DNA from: an uncultured Christensenella sp. | GTDB taxonomy: Bacteria > Bacillota > Clostridia > Christensenellales > Pumilibacteraceae | DNA: 64,000 bases | Direction: 5' to 3' | NCBI GenBank assembly: GCA_910579205.1 | Contig: CAJTTD010000010.1 | Coordinates: 1-64,000, forward strand | Shown: positions 15,350 to 25,900 of the stretch, piece after piece | Position numbering within the stretch: the stretch's first letter is position 1 | Layout of the letters: every line of letters starts with the position of its first letter | The notes under the pieces: generated by a model | The model's database searches: none | Seen by the model: the letters and a program-made list of their open reading frames with translations, nothing else | What the model was told of the DNA's origin: nothing | Made by a program: the position numbers and the translations under genes

Positions 15350-16168
15350 ATGGGTGGGCTGTTAAAGGAGCTTACGACTATAGGTATAGGCGGCAGGGCT
15401 AAGCGAGTTATCGTTGCCAAGTCGCGCGGAACGCTCATCGATAACGGCGTCGGTTCGCTCGTATTGGGGCGCGGCTCCAACATACTCGCGTCTGACGACG
15501 GCTACGACGGCGTAGTGCTCGTAAACCGCTATTCGGATATATCGGTGCGCGGCGATCTTGTTACGGCGGGGTCTGGCGCGCGACTGTCCGAGCTGGTGGG
15601 CATTGCGGCGGAAAACTCGTTGGGCGGCATGGAGTGGGCGGTAGGCATTCCCGCATCGGTGGGCGGCGCGGTGGTGATGAACGCGGGCGCGTTCGGCGGC
15701 GATATATCTCAAGTTTTGGAGTATGCCGACGTATTGCGCGACGGCAACGTGATAAGGCTTGCGCGCGACGAACTTAAGTTAGGCTACCGCACGAGCGGAT
15801 TGCAATACGGCGACGTGGTAGTGGACGTTGCGTTTAGGTTGCGAACAGCGGACAGCCGAGCGGTGCGCGCATTGTGCGAAAGCTACACCGCCAAGCGCAG
15901 AAGCCGTCAGCCCATGGGCAAGAGCGCGGGGTCGGTGTTCAAAAACCCGCAAGGCGTGTCGATCGGACGCATGCTGGACGAGATGGGCTTTAAAGGTTAT
16001 TCTATAGGCGGTGCGTCGGTATCAGATATGCACGCCAATATAATAATCAATCGCGGCAACGCGACTGCGCGCGACGTCCGCGCAATAATAAAAACGTTAA
16101 AAACCGCGCTCGGCGAGAGAGGCGTCGAGGCGGAGGAAGAAATAGTTTATATCGGAGAATTTAACTAA
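15350..16168 (+). CDS. murB: UDP-N-acetylenolpyruvoylglucosamine reductase
   Basis: MurB reduces UDP-GlcNAc-enolpyruvate to UDP-MurNAc with FAD and NADPH, an essential cytoplasmic step of peptidoglycan synthesis. At 272 residues it is somewhat short, because the usual 15-20 residue lead-in before the TTIGIGG motif is nearly absent. FAD-binding LGRGSNIL, GIPASVGGAVVMNAGAFGG, YRTSG, catalytic-Ser SAGSVFKNP and the C-terminal GASVSDMHANIIIN and Glu (EEEIVYIGEF) are all present. GGAG lies nine bases before the ATG. The PHP gene starts directly after its stop codon. Confidence 0.92.
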   Translation: MGGLLKELTTIGIGGRAKRVIVAKSRGTLIDNGVGSLVLGRGSNILASDDGYDGVVLVNRYSDISVRGDLVTAGSGARLSELVGIAAENSLGGMEWAVGIPASVGGAVVMNAGAFGGDISQVLEYADVLRDGNVIRLARDELKLGYRTSGLQYGDVVVDVAFRLRTADSRAVRALCESYTAKRRSRQPMGKSAGSVFKNPQGVSIGRMLDEMGFKGYSIGGASVSDMHANIIINRGNATARDVRAIIKTLKTALGERGVEAEEEIVYIGEFN

Positions 16169-16951
16169 ATGGCGTTCTGGGGCGATTATCATACGCATAC
16201 TAAATACAGCCACGGCAAAGGGACCGTGCTCGACAACGCGCTTGCCGCAAAGCAACAGGGCTTGAAGCAGCTCGCCGTTACCGATCACGGGCTCAGTCAT
16301 ATAGTATTCGGCATAAAGCGTAAGGAATTGCCGTTGCTCAAAAAAGACTGCGAAAACGCGACGCGCGAAACGGGCGTGCTCGTTCTTGCGGGCATAGAAA
16401 ACAACGTCAATTCGTTCGACGGAACTTTGGATCTTACGTCGGACGATCTCGATATGATAGACATAGTTCAAGGCGGATATCACAAGGCGGCAAGAGCGCC
16501 TTCGGCAAAGGAAGAGTTCGCATTCCAAATGAGAAACATGTTCCGCAGTTTTGTATCCAAGTCGCCGCAAAAGCTCATTTCCCGCAATACAGATTCGTAT
16601 TTGAAACTTATAGATAACTACGAACTCGATTTTATAGGACACCTCAATCGCGACATTCGCGTGGACGCGTTGACGGTGGCAAAGTACGCCAAACAGAAGG
16701 GAACGTTCATAGAGCTTAACAGCAAGCGTTTGACTCTTACCGATCGAGAATTGGAAGCTATGACGAAAGAGGGCGTGCTGTTTATTTGCAATTCGGACGC
16801 GCATTCGCCGCAGCGCGTGGGCGATATGGCGCTGGCGCTTTCGGTGATAGACCGTTTGGGCATACCGTACGAGCAGATAGTCAACTGGGAGCGCTTGCCG
16901 CAATTCCGTTCGTCCAATTACAAACGCGCGACGGCGGGCGGAAATGCCTAA
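16169..16951 (+). CDS. PHP-domain metal-dependent phosphoesterase
   Basis: A 260-residue PHP hydrolase. The metal-binding motifs are in order: DYHTHTKYSHG at the N-terminus, TDHG (about 38), the AGIEN glutamate (about 75), GHLNRD (about 155) and NSDAHSPQRVG (about 207). Such proteins resemble YcdX and histidinol-phosphatase, but the substrate is not known. It lies between murB and whiA and overlaps whiA by eight bases, a position where many Clostridia also carry a PHP gene, followed there by rapZ and yvcK, which are missing here. Confidence 0.85.
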   Translation: MAFWGDYHTHTKYSHGKGTVLDNALAAKQQGLKQLAVTDHGLSHIVFGIKRKELPLLKKDCENATRETGVLVLAGIENNVNSFDGTLDLTSDDLDMIDIVQGGYHKAARAPSAKEEFAFQMRNMFRSFVSKSPQKLISRNTDSYLKLIDNYELDFIGHLNRDIRVDALTVAKYAKQKGTFIELNSKRLTLTDRELEAMTKEGVLFICNSDAHSPQRVGDMALALSVIDRLGIPYEQIVNWERLPQFRSSNYKRATAGGNA

Positions 16952-17861
16952 GATCAACGGACAGAGCGTTAAACGCGAAATAACCGAAAAGCGCATCAAG
17001 GGCGAAGGGCTTGCGGTAATGCTGTCGGGCTTTGTTCGGTCGTGTCTCGCGCTCGTGCGGTCGAGAGGCGAGCTTAAGCTGTGCCTCGACTGTCAGTCCG
17101 ATTTTGTGCGCGAATACATATCCGCGGCGATGATGGAGCAGTTTAAGATAACCGCGGTCGAACAGAAAAACTCGCTGCATTTTGCGGACTGCGAAAAGCT
17201 GCTCGTGGCATTGAAGATATTCAAGCCCGAAGACGGCTTTTATCAAACTCAAAACATAGACGGCGGTTATTTGACAGAGCACAACGCGCCCTATTACGCG
17301 CGCGGCGTGTTTTTGGGCTGCGGAAGCTTGTCCGTGCCGTCCGCGGAAAATCCCGAATCCACAAAGAGCGGCGGCTACCACCTCGAGTTTTCGTTTACCA
17401 ACGAGGATCTTGCCAACGAGTTCAGAGAGCTGCTCGGCGTATGCGGCACTTCCGCGCATATAATGACTCGCGCGGAAAAGTCGGTCGTGTACGTAAAGGA
17501 CAGCGAAAGCGTGAGCAACTGTTTGGTGCTTATAGGCGCGAGCAAGACGGCGCTCGAACTGAACAATGCCGTTGCGGCGTATTCGGTCAAGATAGACGTC
17601 AACAGGCGTATCAACTGCGACATCGCCAACATGACGCGGACGACGGACGCGGCGGTAGGCGTTACAGACGCGATCGACCTGATAGATTCCGTTCGCGGTT
17701 TGGACTCGCTGCCGCCCAAGCTCGTAGAAGCTGCCGACGCGAGAAAGAACTATCCAGACGCGCCGCTCAGTTTTATAGCAGATCAGCTCGGCATATCCAA
17801 ATCGGGACTTAAGCATCGCTACGACAAGATAATAGAGATCGCGCGGGAAATAAGCGGTTGA
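16944..17861 (+). CDS. whiA: WhiA, DNA-binding regulator with degenerate LAGLIDADG fold
   Basis: WhiA (305 residues) is a nucleoid-associated regulator linked to cell division and, in Streptomyces, sporulation. The LAGLIDADG-like part contains RGVFLGCGSLSVP (about 119-131) and YHLEFSF, followed by VLIGA and the signature NRRINCDIANMTR (about 213-225). The C-terminal helix-turn-helix reads LSFIADQLGISKSGLKHR, matching the conserved SKSG-x-x-HR. The start codon lies inside the PHP gene, so the two are translationally coupled. In most Firmicutes whiA is preceded by rapZ and yvcK; neither is here. Confidence 0.92.
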   Translation: MPKINGQSVKREITEKRIKGEGLAVMLSGFVRSCLALVRSRGELKLCLDCQSDFVREYISAAMMEQFKITAVEQKNSLHFADCEKLLVALKIFKPEDGFYQTQNIDGGYLTEHNAPYYARGVFLGCGSLSVPSAENPESTKSGGYHLEFSFTNEDLANEFRELLGVCGTSAHIMTRAEKSVVYVKDSESVSNCLVLIGASKTALELNNAVAAYSVKIDVNRRINCDIANMTRTTDAAVGVTDAIDLIDSVRGLDSLPPKLVEAADARKNYPDAPLSFIADQLGISKSGLKHRYDKIIEIAREISG

Positions 17862-17910
17862 TGTTGACTGCGAATAGGACAAGCCATAGACATTTACGGA
17901 GAATTTTTAT

Positions 17911-20900
17911 ATGAAACCTTTTGTGCATTTGCACGTACACACCGAATTTTCGCTGCTCGACGGCGCGGTGCGAACGGACAAAGTATTTAAGCAGTGCGAC
18001 GAGCTGAATATACCCGCGGTCGCAATGACCGATCACGGCAACCTTTACGGCGTGATCGAGTTTTTAAAGGCGGCGGTGAAGTATACCGATAAAGACGCGG
18101 ACTTTTTGCAGTTCATGCGCGAGCGCCGTCCGTTTAAAGTAAAGCCGATAATCGGCTGCGAAGTGTATACCACGAGCGACATGCATGTCAAAGAAAAGGG
18201 CAAGAACGGTGCGCCGCCCAAGCTCAATCATTTGGTGTTGCTCGCCAAAAACGAAACAGGTTATCACAATCTCATTAAGATAGTTTCGTCCGGTTACGTG
18301 GACGGAATGTATTATAAGCCGCGCGTCGATTTCGAGTGCATAAAAGCGCACAGCGAAGGCTTGATCGCGCTGTCCGCTTGCGTTGCGGGCGTAGTGCCGC
18401 AAGAGTTGCTGAGCGGCGATTACGAAGCCGCCGACGCTTGGGTAAAAGCGTTTAAAGAAGTGTTCGGCGACGATTATTACATCGAGATACAAAATCACGA
18501 TATAGAAGAGCAAAAGATAGTGCTTCCGCGGCTCGTTTCCGTCGCGCGCAAAAACGGCGTCAAGCTGGTAGCTACAAACGACGCGCACTATCTTACCAAA
18601 GCCGATGCAAAAATGCAAAAGGTGCTCATGGCGATATCGTTCCATTCAACGCTGGGCGGCGACGGTACGTCGGACGGCGCGGACGGTAAATATTTCCCGA
18701 CGGAAGAGTTCTATTTAAAGTCTTATGACGAGATGTTAAAGGCGTTGCCCGAGTTCGGCGACGCGCTTGACATAACGCTCGAGATCGCCGATAAATGCGA
18801 CCCGTATTTTATCAAGAAAGAACCGCTGTTGCCTTCGTACGATCCGCCGGGCGGCATGACGAGCGAACAGTATTTGCGCAAGCTCACGTACGACGGGCTT
18901 GCTGCAAAGTACGGCGAGATCACGGACGAAGTCAAAGAGCGCGCCGAGTACGAGTTGTCGGTCATAACGCGCATGAACTTTGTCGATTACTTTTTGATAG
19001 TGTGGGACTTTATCAATTACGCCGAGTCGCAGGGTATTCCCGTAGGACCGGGACGGGGCAGCGGCGCGGGCAGTATCATTGCGTACGCCATCGGCATAAC
19101 CAAGATAGACCCGCTCAAGTACTCGCTCATATTCGAACGGTTTTTGAACCCCGAACGCGTCAGCAACCCCGATTTCGACGTTGATTTTTGCGTAGACCGC
19201 CGCGGCGAAGTAATAGATTACGTGGTGCGCAAATACGGCGCGCCCAATGTTTCGCAGATAGCCACATTCGGAACAATGGCTACCAAGGCGGCTATCAAAG
19301 ACGTGGGGCGCGTGTTCAATCTGCCGTTTGCCGAAGCCAACAACATCACGAAAATGATCCCGCGCGGCTCGGAAAAAATGCACATAAAAGATCTATTGGG
19401 CAGAGGCACGGACAAGGAAGGCAAGCCCATACCCGGCGTTCCCGAGATCATAGATCTGTACGACCACGACGCGACGGCGCGCGAGATACTTGACATGGCG
19501 GAAAAGATAGAGGGCATGCCGCGTCAGATAGGCATGCATGCGGCGGGCGTAATTATCTGCCGCGATCCCATAGCCGAACACGTGCCGCTCGCGCTCACCA
19601 ACGAAGACGTCGTAGTAACGCAGTACGACATGATAGTGGACGAAGAGCTGGGGCTCTTGAAGATGGACTTCTTGGGGCTTACGACGCTCACCGACATAAA
19701 AAAGGCTGTAGATACCGTCAAGCAAACGACGGGCGACGAGATAGATTTCGTCAAGCTCGGTTACGAAGACCCCGAGGTCTACAAACTGATAGGCAGCGGC
19801 GATACCGAGGCGGTGTTCCAGCTCGAATCGGGCGGCATGAAAAAGTTCATGCGCGATCTTGCTCCTACCAATCTCGAAGAGATAATAGCGGGCATATCGC
19901 TGTACCGTCCCGGACCTATGGACTTTATCGACGATTACGTCCACAACAGACACAACCCCGACGATATCAAATATTTGCATCCGCTCATGAAGCCGATACT
20001 CGACGTTACCTACGGTATAATCGTTTATCAAGAACAGGTAATGGAGATAGTTCGCGCGCTCGCTGGCTATTCGTTCGGCGGTGCGGACAATATCCGCCGC
20101 ATGATGAGCAAAAAGAAGCAAGCCGCCATGGAAGCGGAGCGCATAGTGTTTATCAACGGCAAAAAGGACGCGGACGGCAACGTGCTTGTTGACGGCGCGG
20201 TGGCAAGGGGTGTGCCTAAGGATGTGGCGAGCGAAATTTACGACATGCTCATCCGCTTTGCCAACTACGGCTTCAACAAATCGCACGCCACGGCGTACGC
20301 GCACGTTACCTATCAGACGGCGTATCTCAAGCGGTATTATCCCGTAGAGTTCTTTACCGCCGTATTGAACAACCGCATAACCAAGATAGACGAGCTGACG
20401 CACTACTTGACGTACATGAAGGAGTCGGGGATAAAAGTGCTTCCGCCCAATATAAACAAGTCGGAAGCGGAGTACACCGTGGAAGACGGGTGCGTGCGCA
20501 TAGGCATGGGCGCTATAAAGGGCGCGGGCGTTGCCGTTATCAATAAAATAACCGACGAGCGCAAGCGCAACGGCGAGTTCAAGGACTTTGTGGAGTTCGT
20601 TTCGCGCATGGACGACGGGGATACGGGCAAGAGCCTCATAAACCGACGCGTGGTCGAATCGCTCATATATGCGGGCGCGTTCGATTGCTTTGGCAAAAAC
20701 AGATCGGTGCTCATTGCGGCGTTCGACGGCGTGGCTAAGCGCGTGGCGCAAGACCGCGACGCGCGGGTAAAGGGGCAGATATCGTTTTTCGATCTTGTGC
20801 CCGAGGCAAAGCCCGATTTTGTTTATCCCGAGGTGGATGAGTTTAAGCCGAATTACAAGTACCAAAAGGAAAAGGAAGTGGCGGGCGTGTATTTGTCGGG

Positions 20901-21465
20901 ACATCCGCTATCGGCGTATGTAGACAAGCTCAAGCAGTTTAAATACAACACGTCCATGCTCGACCCCAATCGCGAGGACTTTCCCGAGGACGCCAAGATA
21001 ACAATAGGCGGGATGCTTACGTCTACCGTAAACCGCTTGACCAAGAAGGGCAATCCCATGGGTACGGCTGTACTCGAGGACTTGTACGGCACGGTGGAGC
21101 TTGTTGCGTTCGGCAAGGGCTATGAGCGCGTTAGGGGGGCGTGGATTCCCGATACCGTCGTGTCCGTTACGGGCGTGGTGCGGAGCGGCGATAACGGCGC
21201 GTCCATTTCCGTTGACAGTATAACGCCGTTCTCCGATGCGGACGCAAACACCAAAAAGTTGTGCTGTTATTTTTCGCTCAAGGACGATGAGACGTTGCGC
21301 GCGGTGCGTGAAATAATAAAGGCGTATCCCGGGCATGACTATGTATATATCAAGAACACCGATGACAATAAGCTGTACAGCATGGGCAATTCTTTTTCGA
21401 TAGAAAACCTGTCGATAGGCGAGCTTTGCGCGGTAGTCGGCGAAGAGAATGTAAAAATTAACTGA
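17911..21465 (+). CDS. dnaE: DNA polymerase III alpha subunit, DnaE type
   Basis: This is the 1184-residue replicative polymerase subunit. An N-terminal PHP domain (HLHVHTEFSLLDG, TDHGNLYG) covers about residues 1-280. The polymerase palm has GPGRGSGAGS and the catalytic Asp motif NPDFDVDF at about 414-421, followed by the fingers, tandem helix-hairpin-helix and an OB-fold (AKITIGGMLTSTVNRLTKKG, about 1030). No 3'-5' exonuclease domain is inserted, so it is DnaE and not PolC. CGGAGA precedes the ATG. It follows whiA by 49 bases and is probably on the same transcript. Confidence 0.95.
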   Translation: MKPFVHLHVHTEFSLLDGAVRTDKVFKQCDELNIPAVAMTDHGNLYGVIEFLKAAVKYTDKDADFLQFMRERRPFKVKPIIGCEVYTTSDMHVKEKGKNGAPPKLNHLVLLAKNETGYHNLIKIVSSGYVDGMYYKPRVDFECIKAHSEGLIALSACVAGVVPQELLSGDYEAADAWVKAFKEVFGDDYYIEIQNHDIEEQKIVLPRLVSVARKNGVKLVATNDAHYLTKADAKMQKVLMAISFHSTLGGDGTSDGADGKYFPTEEFYLKSYDEMLKALPEFGDALDITLEIADKCDPYFIKKEPLLPSYDPPGGMTSEQYLRKLTYDGLAAKYGEITDEVKERAEYELSVITRMNFVDYFLIVWDFINYAESQGIPVGPGRGSGAGSIIAYAIGITKIDPLKYSLIFERFLNPERVSNPDFDVDFCVDRRGEVIDYVVRKYGAPNVSQIATFGTMATKAAIKDVGRVFNLPFAEANNITKMIPRGSEKMHIKDLLGRGTDKEGKPIPGVPEIIDLYDHDATAREILDMAEKIEGMPRQIGMHAAGVIICRDPIAEHVPLALTNEDVVVTQYDMIVDEELGLLKMDFLGLTTLTDIKKAVDTVKQTTGDEIDFVKLGYEDPEVYKLIGSGDTEAVFQLESGGMKKFMRDLAPTNLEEIIAGISLYRPGPMDFIDDYVHNRHNPDDIKYLHPLMKPILDVTYGIIVYQEQVMEIVRALAGYSFGGADNIRRMMSKKKQAAMEAERIVFINGKKDADGNVLVDGAVARGVPKDVASEIYDMLIRFANYGFNKSHATAYAHVTYQTAYLKRYYPVEFFTAVLNNRITKIDELTHYLTYMKESGIKVLPPNINKSEAEYTVEDGCVRIGMGAIKGAGVAVINKITDERKRNGEFKDFVEFVSRMDDGDTGKSLINRRVVESLIYAGAFDCFGKNRSVLIAAFDGVAKRVAQDRDARVKGQISFFDLVPEAKPDFVYPEVDEFKPNYKYQKEKEVAGVYLSGHPLSAYVDKLKQFKYNTSMLDPNREDFPEDAKITIGGMLTSTVNRLTKKGNPMGTAVLEDLYGTVELVAFGKGYERVRGAWIPDTVVSVTGVVRSGDNGASISVDSITPFSDADANTKKLCCYFSLKDDETLRAVREIIKAYPGHDYVYIKNTDDNKLYSMGNSFSIENLSIGELCAVVGEENVKIN

Positions 21466-21483
21466 AAACCTTTTTAAAAGCGC

Positions 21484-21512
21484 TTTATTTCCGTATGTGA
21501 ATATGGTATAAT
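21484..21512 (+). promoter_or_regulatory. extended -10 promoter of pfkA
   Basis: TATAAT at 21507-21512 is preceded by TGG (extended -10). The -35 box TTTATT at 17 bases is weak. Confidence 0.65.
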
Positions 21513-21573
21513 CATATTGCGCTTTAAGCGTATCGATATCATCGTTAGCAGCGTTTTGCTGCGTGGAGGGATC

Positions 21574-22533
21574 ATGAAAAAAATAGCGGTATTGACGAGC
21601 GGCGGCGACGCCCCGGGCATGAATGCGGCGATACGCGCCGTTGTGCGTTACGGCATAGGCGTGGGTATGGAAGTCGTGGGCGTAGAGCGCGGGCTTCAAG
21701 GGCTTATCGACAACGCGTTTAAGCCGATGTATATGCGCAGTGTTTCCGATATTATCCAGCGCGGCGGCACGATATTAAAGACGGCGCGCTGCCCCGAGTT
21801 CAAGACTTTGGAAGGGCAGAAAAAGGCTATAGAAAATCTTCGCGCCAACGGCGTCGAGGGGATCATTGTCATAGGCGGCGACGGGTCGTTCATGGGCGCT
21901 AAGGCTATGAGCGAACACGGGTTCCCGTCAATAGGCATACCCGGTACTATCGATAACGATCTTGCGTACACCGATTATACGCTCGGTTTCGATACCGCGT
22001 GCAATACCATACTCGACGCTATCAATAAGATACGCGATACAATGAGCTCGCACGAGCGCGTGTCGATAATAGAAGTAATGGGCAGAAACTGCGGCGATCT
22101 TGCGCTGTACTGCGGGCTGTGCGGCGGCGCGGAAGTCATAATCGTGCCCGAGCACAAGCTCACTATCGACGAGATAGTGGAAACGCTGGGCGGCGGACAG
22201 CAGCACGGCAAGACGAGCGGCATAATAGTTCTTGCGGAGGGCGCGGGGCATGCCGACGATCTTAAGGACGAGCTTAATAAGCGCATGGATCTTACGGTCA
22301 AGACCACTCGGCTCGGACATATCCAGCGCGGCGGCAGTCCGTCGTGCCGCGACAGATATTTGGGTACGTGTTTCGGCGTGAACGCCGTGAAACTGCTCGA
22401 AAAGGGCATAGGCAACCGCATTGTCGGCATTAAGGACAATAAGTTCTACGATATGGATATTGTCGAGGGCTGCGCCATGCAAAACACTTTCGATCTTGAG
22501 CTTTACGAGACCGCAGCCATCGTCGGCAGATAA
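21574..22533 (+). CDS. pfkA: ATP-dependent 6-phosphofructokinase
   Basis: PfkA (319 residues) converts fructose 6-phosphate to fructose 1,6-bisphosphate, the committing step of glycolysis. The N-terminal nucleotide loop LTSGGDAPGMN, the IGGDGSFMGA ATP site, the catalytic PGTIDNDL and substrate-binding MGRNCG are all present. The GGDGS form is typical for ATP rather than pyrophosphate enzymes. GGAGG lies seven bases before the ATG at 21574; an upstream in-frame codon is not supported. It has its own extended -10 promoter and is followed by the tandem repeats at 22543. Confidence 0.94.
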   Translation: MKKIAVLTSGGDAPGMNAAIRAVVRYGIGVGMEVVGVERGLQGLIDNAFKPMYMRSVSDIIQRGGTILKTARCPEFKTLEGQKKAIENLRANGVEGIIVIGGDGSFMGAKAMSEHGFPSIGIPGTIDNDLAYTDYTLGFDTACNTILDAINKIRDTMSSHERVSIIEVMGRNCGDLALYCGLCGGAEVIIVPEHKLTIDEIVETLGGGQQHGKTSGIIVLAEGAGHADDLKDELNKRMDLTVKTTRLGHIQRGGSPSCRDRYLGTCFGVNAVKLLEKGIGNRIVGIKDNKFYDMDIVEGCAMQNTFDLELYETAAIVGR

Positions 22534-22548
22534 CCAAGCGAAGCTTGG
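22534..22548 (+). repeat. small perfect hairpin after pfkA
   Basis: CCAAGC (22534-22539) and GCTTGG (22543-22548) pair around a GAA loop directly after the pfkA stop codon. The right arm is also the beginning of the first 89-base repeat. Confidence 0.6.
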
Positions 22549-22789
22549 ATATCTTTCGTGTGTTTGCGTCGGAGCGTGTTGAGCCTAACACCCGACTATA
22601 GCTTAGACTGAGAAATTTGTCATCGAACGCAGCTTGGATATCATTCGTGTGTTTGCGTCGGAGCGGGTTTGTCTGTTCGCCCGACTATAGCTTAGACTGA
22701 GAAATTTGTCATTGATCGCAGTTCGGATATCATTCGTGTGTTTGCGTTTGGGCGGGATTGGTTATGCTCCCGACTATAGCTTGAAATAG
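22543..22789 (+). repeat. three tandem 89-base repeats, non-coding, hairpin-forming
   Basis: Copies begin at 22543, 22632 and 22721; the last is cut at about 69 bases. Most of the unit is nearly identical (GATATCATTCGTGTGTTTGCG, split here only in copy 1 by one base; CCCGACTATAGCTTAGACTG). A central window of about 20 bases differs in each copy yet can still form a stem: GTCGG/CCGAC with GTGTT/AACAC in copy 1, GTCGG/CCGAC with GCG/CGC in copy 2, GTT/GAC with GGGA/TCCC in copy 3. No reading frame or start codon is apparent. It lies between pfkA and its terminator, so it would be transcribed as the pfkA 3' untranslated region. Confidence 0.85.
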
Positions 22790-22806
22790 TTTATTTTAAA
22801 CATTTT

Positions 22807-22836
22807 AAAGGACGGCGTATATAAGCCGTCTTTTTA
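22807..22836 (+). terminator. terminator of pfkA and the tandem repeats
   Basis: GACGGC (22811-22816) pairs with GCCGTC (22825-22830), followed by TTTTT. Confidence 0.85.
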
Positions 22837-22871
22837 TATGGCGATAAAAGTGCGAAATTTTATAAAGTAAG

Positions 22872-22900
22872 TTGACATTTTCCGACGATTTTGGTAGAAT
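22872..22900 (+). promoter_or_regulatory. promoter of the TIR-LRR gene
   Basis: TTGACA (22872-22877) and TAGAAT (22895-22900) are 17 bases apart with TGG before the -10 box. Transcription would start about 18 bases before the start codon. Confidence 0.8.
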
Positions 22901-22924
22901 GCATGTAACGAGGAAAAGTTGTTA

Positions 22925-25900
22925 ATGGCGTTAAAAGAGTATCACTGTCTCAACTGCGGAAAAGCGATCGACAAAAACGAAGTCGGCGCGTATTTCTGCA
23001 AGCATTGCGGTCATACTTTTTACGATACCGACGCGGAAGAACAGCTCAAGGCGATACAAGCGACGCTGGGCGATACCGTTACCGACGCGCTAGTCGCGGC
23101 GGAAGACAAAAAACTCGCGCAAAGCCGCAGCAAGCTCTGGGAAGAGACGCATGCGGAGTATGTTAGCTACATAGAGATACGCAAGTGTTGCGACGAGATA
23201 GAAAAGAGTACGGCGTACAACGAAACGGACAGAATAAAGGCGCGGTTTTACAAGCTCGCCACCGACGATCCGCGCAATAACACTGCGCTAAACAATTACA
23301 TACAAGACGAGATAGCGGCAAAGAACTACGCGTATGCGGACGAGATAGCCGAGTTTGCAATACGCACTATGCAAAAGAACAATGAGCAAGCGGTAAAGCA
23401 ACTGCTCGAAGTTATTCCGTCCAAGGAACGCAAAAAAGAGTTAAGCAAAGAGTACAAGAACAAGTGCGTCGAGATAGAAAACGGCGACACCGATGTGTAC
23501 AAGGCTCGCGACGTGTTTGTATCGTATGACAGCAACGACAGCGAACAAGCGGAAAAGACGGTCAAGCTGTTGGAAAGCAAAAACATCACGTGCTTTTATT
23601 CCAAGCGCAATCTTCCCAATTCGCAAGATAATTTCTGGAAGAATCTTTATGCGGCGATAGATAGCTGCAAGGTGTTTTTGTTCTTGTCGTCGGCAAAGTC
23701 GCGCGATCACGGTAGCGGCGCGTATACGGAGATAGTGTACGTAAATACCGAATACGTCAATAAAGGACGTGATAAGCCGCGGCTCGAATATCTGCTTCAA
23801 GATTACAGTGCTAAGTACACCGACGACGAGAACACCGTAAGGTCGTGTTTTACCGATTGCGGTACGTCGTGGGTGGAGTTTGACAGCAAAGAGGAGCTGT
23901 GCAAGACGCTGCGCGGCATGCTCGACGCGGCTAAGCTGCAAAGAACGGGCTACGACGGCGGGCGTTCGGATAGGGGCGTAAAATACTGCATTGCGTGCGG
24001 CACGGAAAACCCGAGCGCGGCTAAGCTGTGCATGGACTGCGGAAACCGCGAGTTCGTGTCAACGCACGCCGAATTCGCGGCGCTTAAAGATAGGGAAAAG
24101 AAGCAAGAGATAGAACGAGTAAAGGCGGAGACCGAACGGCTCAAACGTGAAGAGCTGGAAAAACTCCAAAGCGAAAACGCGCAAAAACTCGCCGAGATAG
24201 AGCGGATAAAGCAAGAGGAGATCGAGCGGCTTAAAAGGGAGAGCGAACGTGATCGGCAAGAGGAGATAGACAGGTTAAGGCGCGAGTACCAAGACAAGCT
24301 CGCGGACGTTGCGGCTACTACGGATGTAGATAATGCGGTCGATGCCGACGTTCTGCAAGACATAGACGCCGTCAAACGCGAATACGAAACTAAGCTCGCC
24401 GATGCGGAAGAAGCGCGCCGTCGCGCGGAGCATGCTCAATATATGGCGAGCAATAAATTAGCTGCGGCAAAGCGCAGATCGATCGCGCGCGCGTTATTTT
24501 CCGTGTTTGTTTTGATCGCGGTATCTGTAGCTATATTTACAATCGTGGCTACCGTAAATACCCGATTGTTTGTAGCGATAACCGTCGATCACTATTGGCT
24601 GTGGATTTTCTTTTTCGTATTATGCATTGTTTTTTGCCTTGTGTGTTGCGGCATAGGCTTTTCGAAAGCGTCCGATCACAGCGATTTGCACGGACGGGAT
24701 TATGTGTTACTTATCTGCGGGATAACGGCGGGTGTCGCGACCTTGCTCTTTAGCGTAATGGGCGGTTTGATTAGATGGTATGATGCGAAAATAGCGTTTA
24801 TTATAACATACACGGTTGCCTTGTTTATTATTGGCGCAGTATCTTCGGTAGGCGGGATAATAATATATCCCAAGCAAGTAGTATGTTACGTAACGGCGGC
24901 GGTAAGCGCGCTGTGCGCCGCGGCTGTCGGTACGAATTTAGAATATATTAGCAACATCGAGATGCATGTGGATATCCCGTCATACGCATCGCACGGCCTC
25001 TCTTATTGGCTGAACAACAATGACGAATATTCGGTTTTCGGGTTGGGCGAATGCACAGATCAAGACATATTGATACCGAGCGAACATTACGGCAAGCGCG
25101 TGAGCGGCATTAGCGCATATGCTTTTAAAGATTGCGAAAATATTACGAGCATAACTATACCCAATACCGTAACGAATATAAGCGGCGAAGCTTTTAACGG
25201 TTGCTCCGGTTTGACCGAAATAACGGTGCAAGACGGCAACGTCAAATATCACAGCAAGGGCGATTGCTTGATAGATACTGCGAAAAAGGAAGTGGTCGCC
25301 GGATGCAGAAGCAGCGAGATCCCCGCCGATGGCAGTGTAAAAAGCATTGGAAATCATGCGTTTTCGGGACATAGCGGTTTGGCGGGCATAACGATACCCG
25401 AAGGAGTTACGGCAATAGGCGACTATGCGTTTTTTGGGTGCGACGGACTTTTGGGCATAAGCATACCGAACAGCGTAACTACGGTAGGCGCAAGCGCGTT
25501 TGCGCATTGCGACGGACTTTCGGGCATAACGTTACCGAATAGCGTAACTACGATAGGCGCTGCGGCATTTTACGGTTGCAACAATATTAAGAGCATAACT
25601 ATTCCCGACGGCGTAACGTCTATAGGCAAAGAAGCGTTTTCTTATTGTAGCGCTCTCGAGAGCATAACGGTGAAAAGCGGCAACGTCAAATATCACAGCA
25701 ACGGCAATTGTTTAATAGAAACGGCGGAAAAGCTTATCGTATCGGGCTGTAAAAACAGCGTGATACCGTCGGACGGAAGCGTAACAAGAATATCGAACAA
25801 TGCGTTTTCGGGGTGCGTCGGGCTTACGGAATTGACGATTCCCGATACTATCATATCTATAGGCACGGGCGCTTTCGCTTATTGCAGCGGTTTGGAAAAA

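Noticed and set aside
22543..22789. CRISPR-like periodic repeat
   Set aside because: The repeats are 89 bases long with short variable windows that form stems. There are no spacers of CRISPR size and no cas genes.
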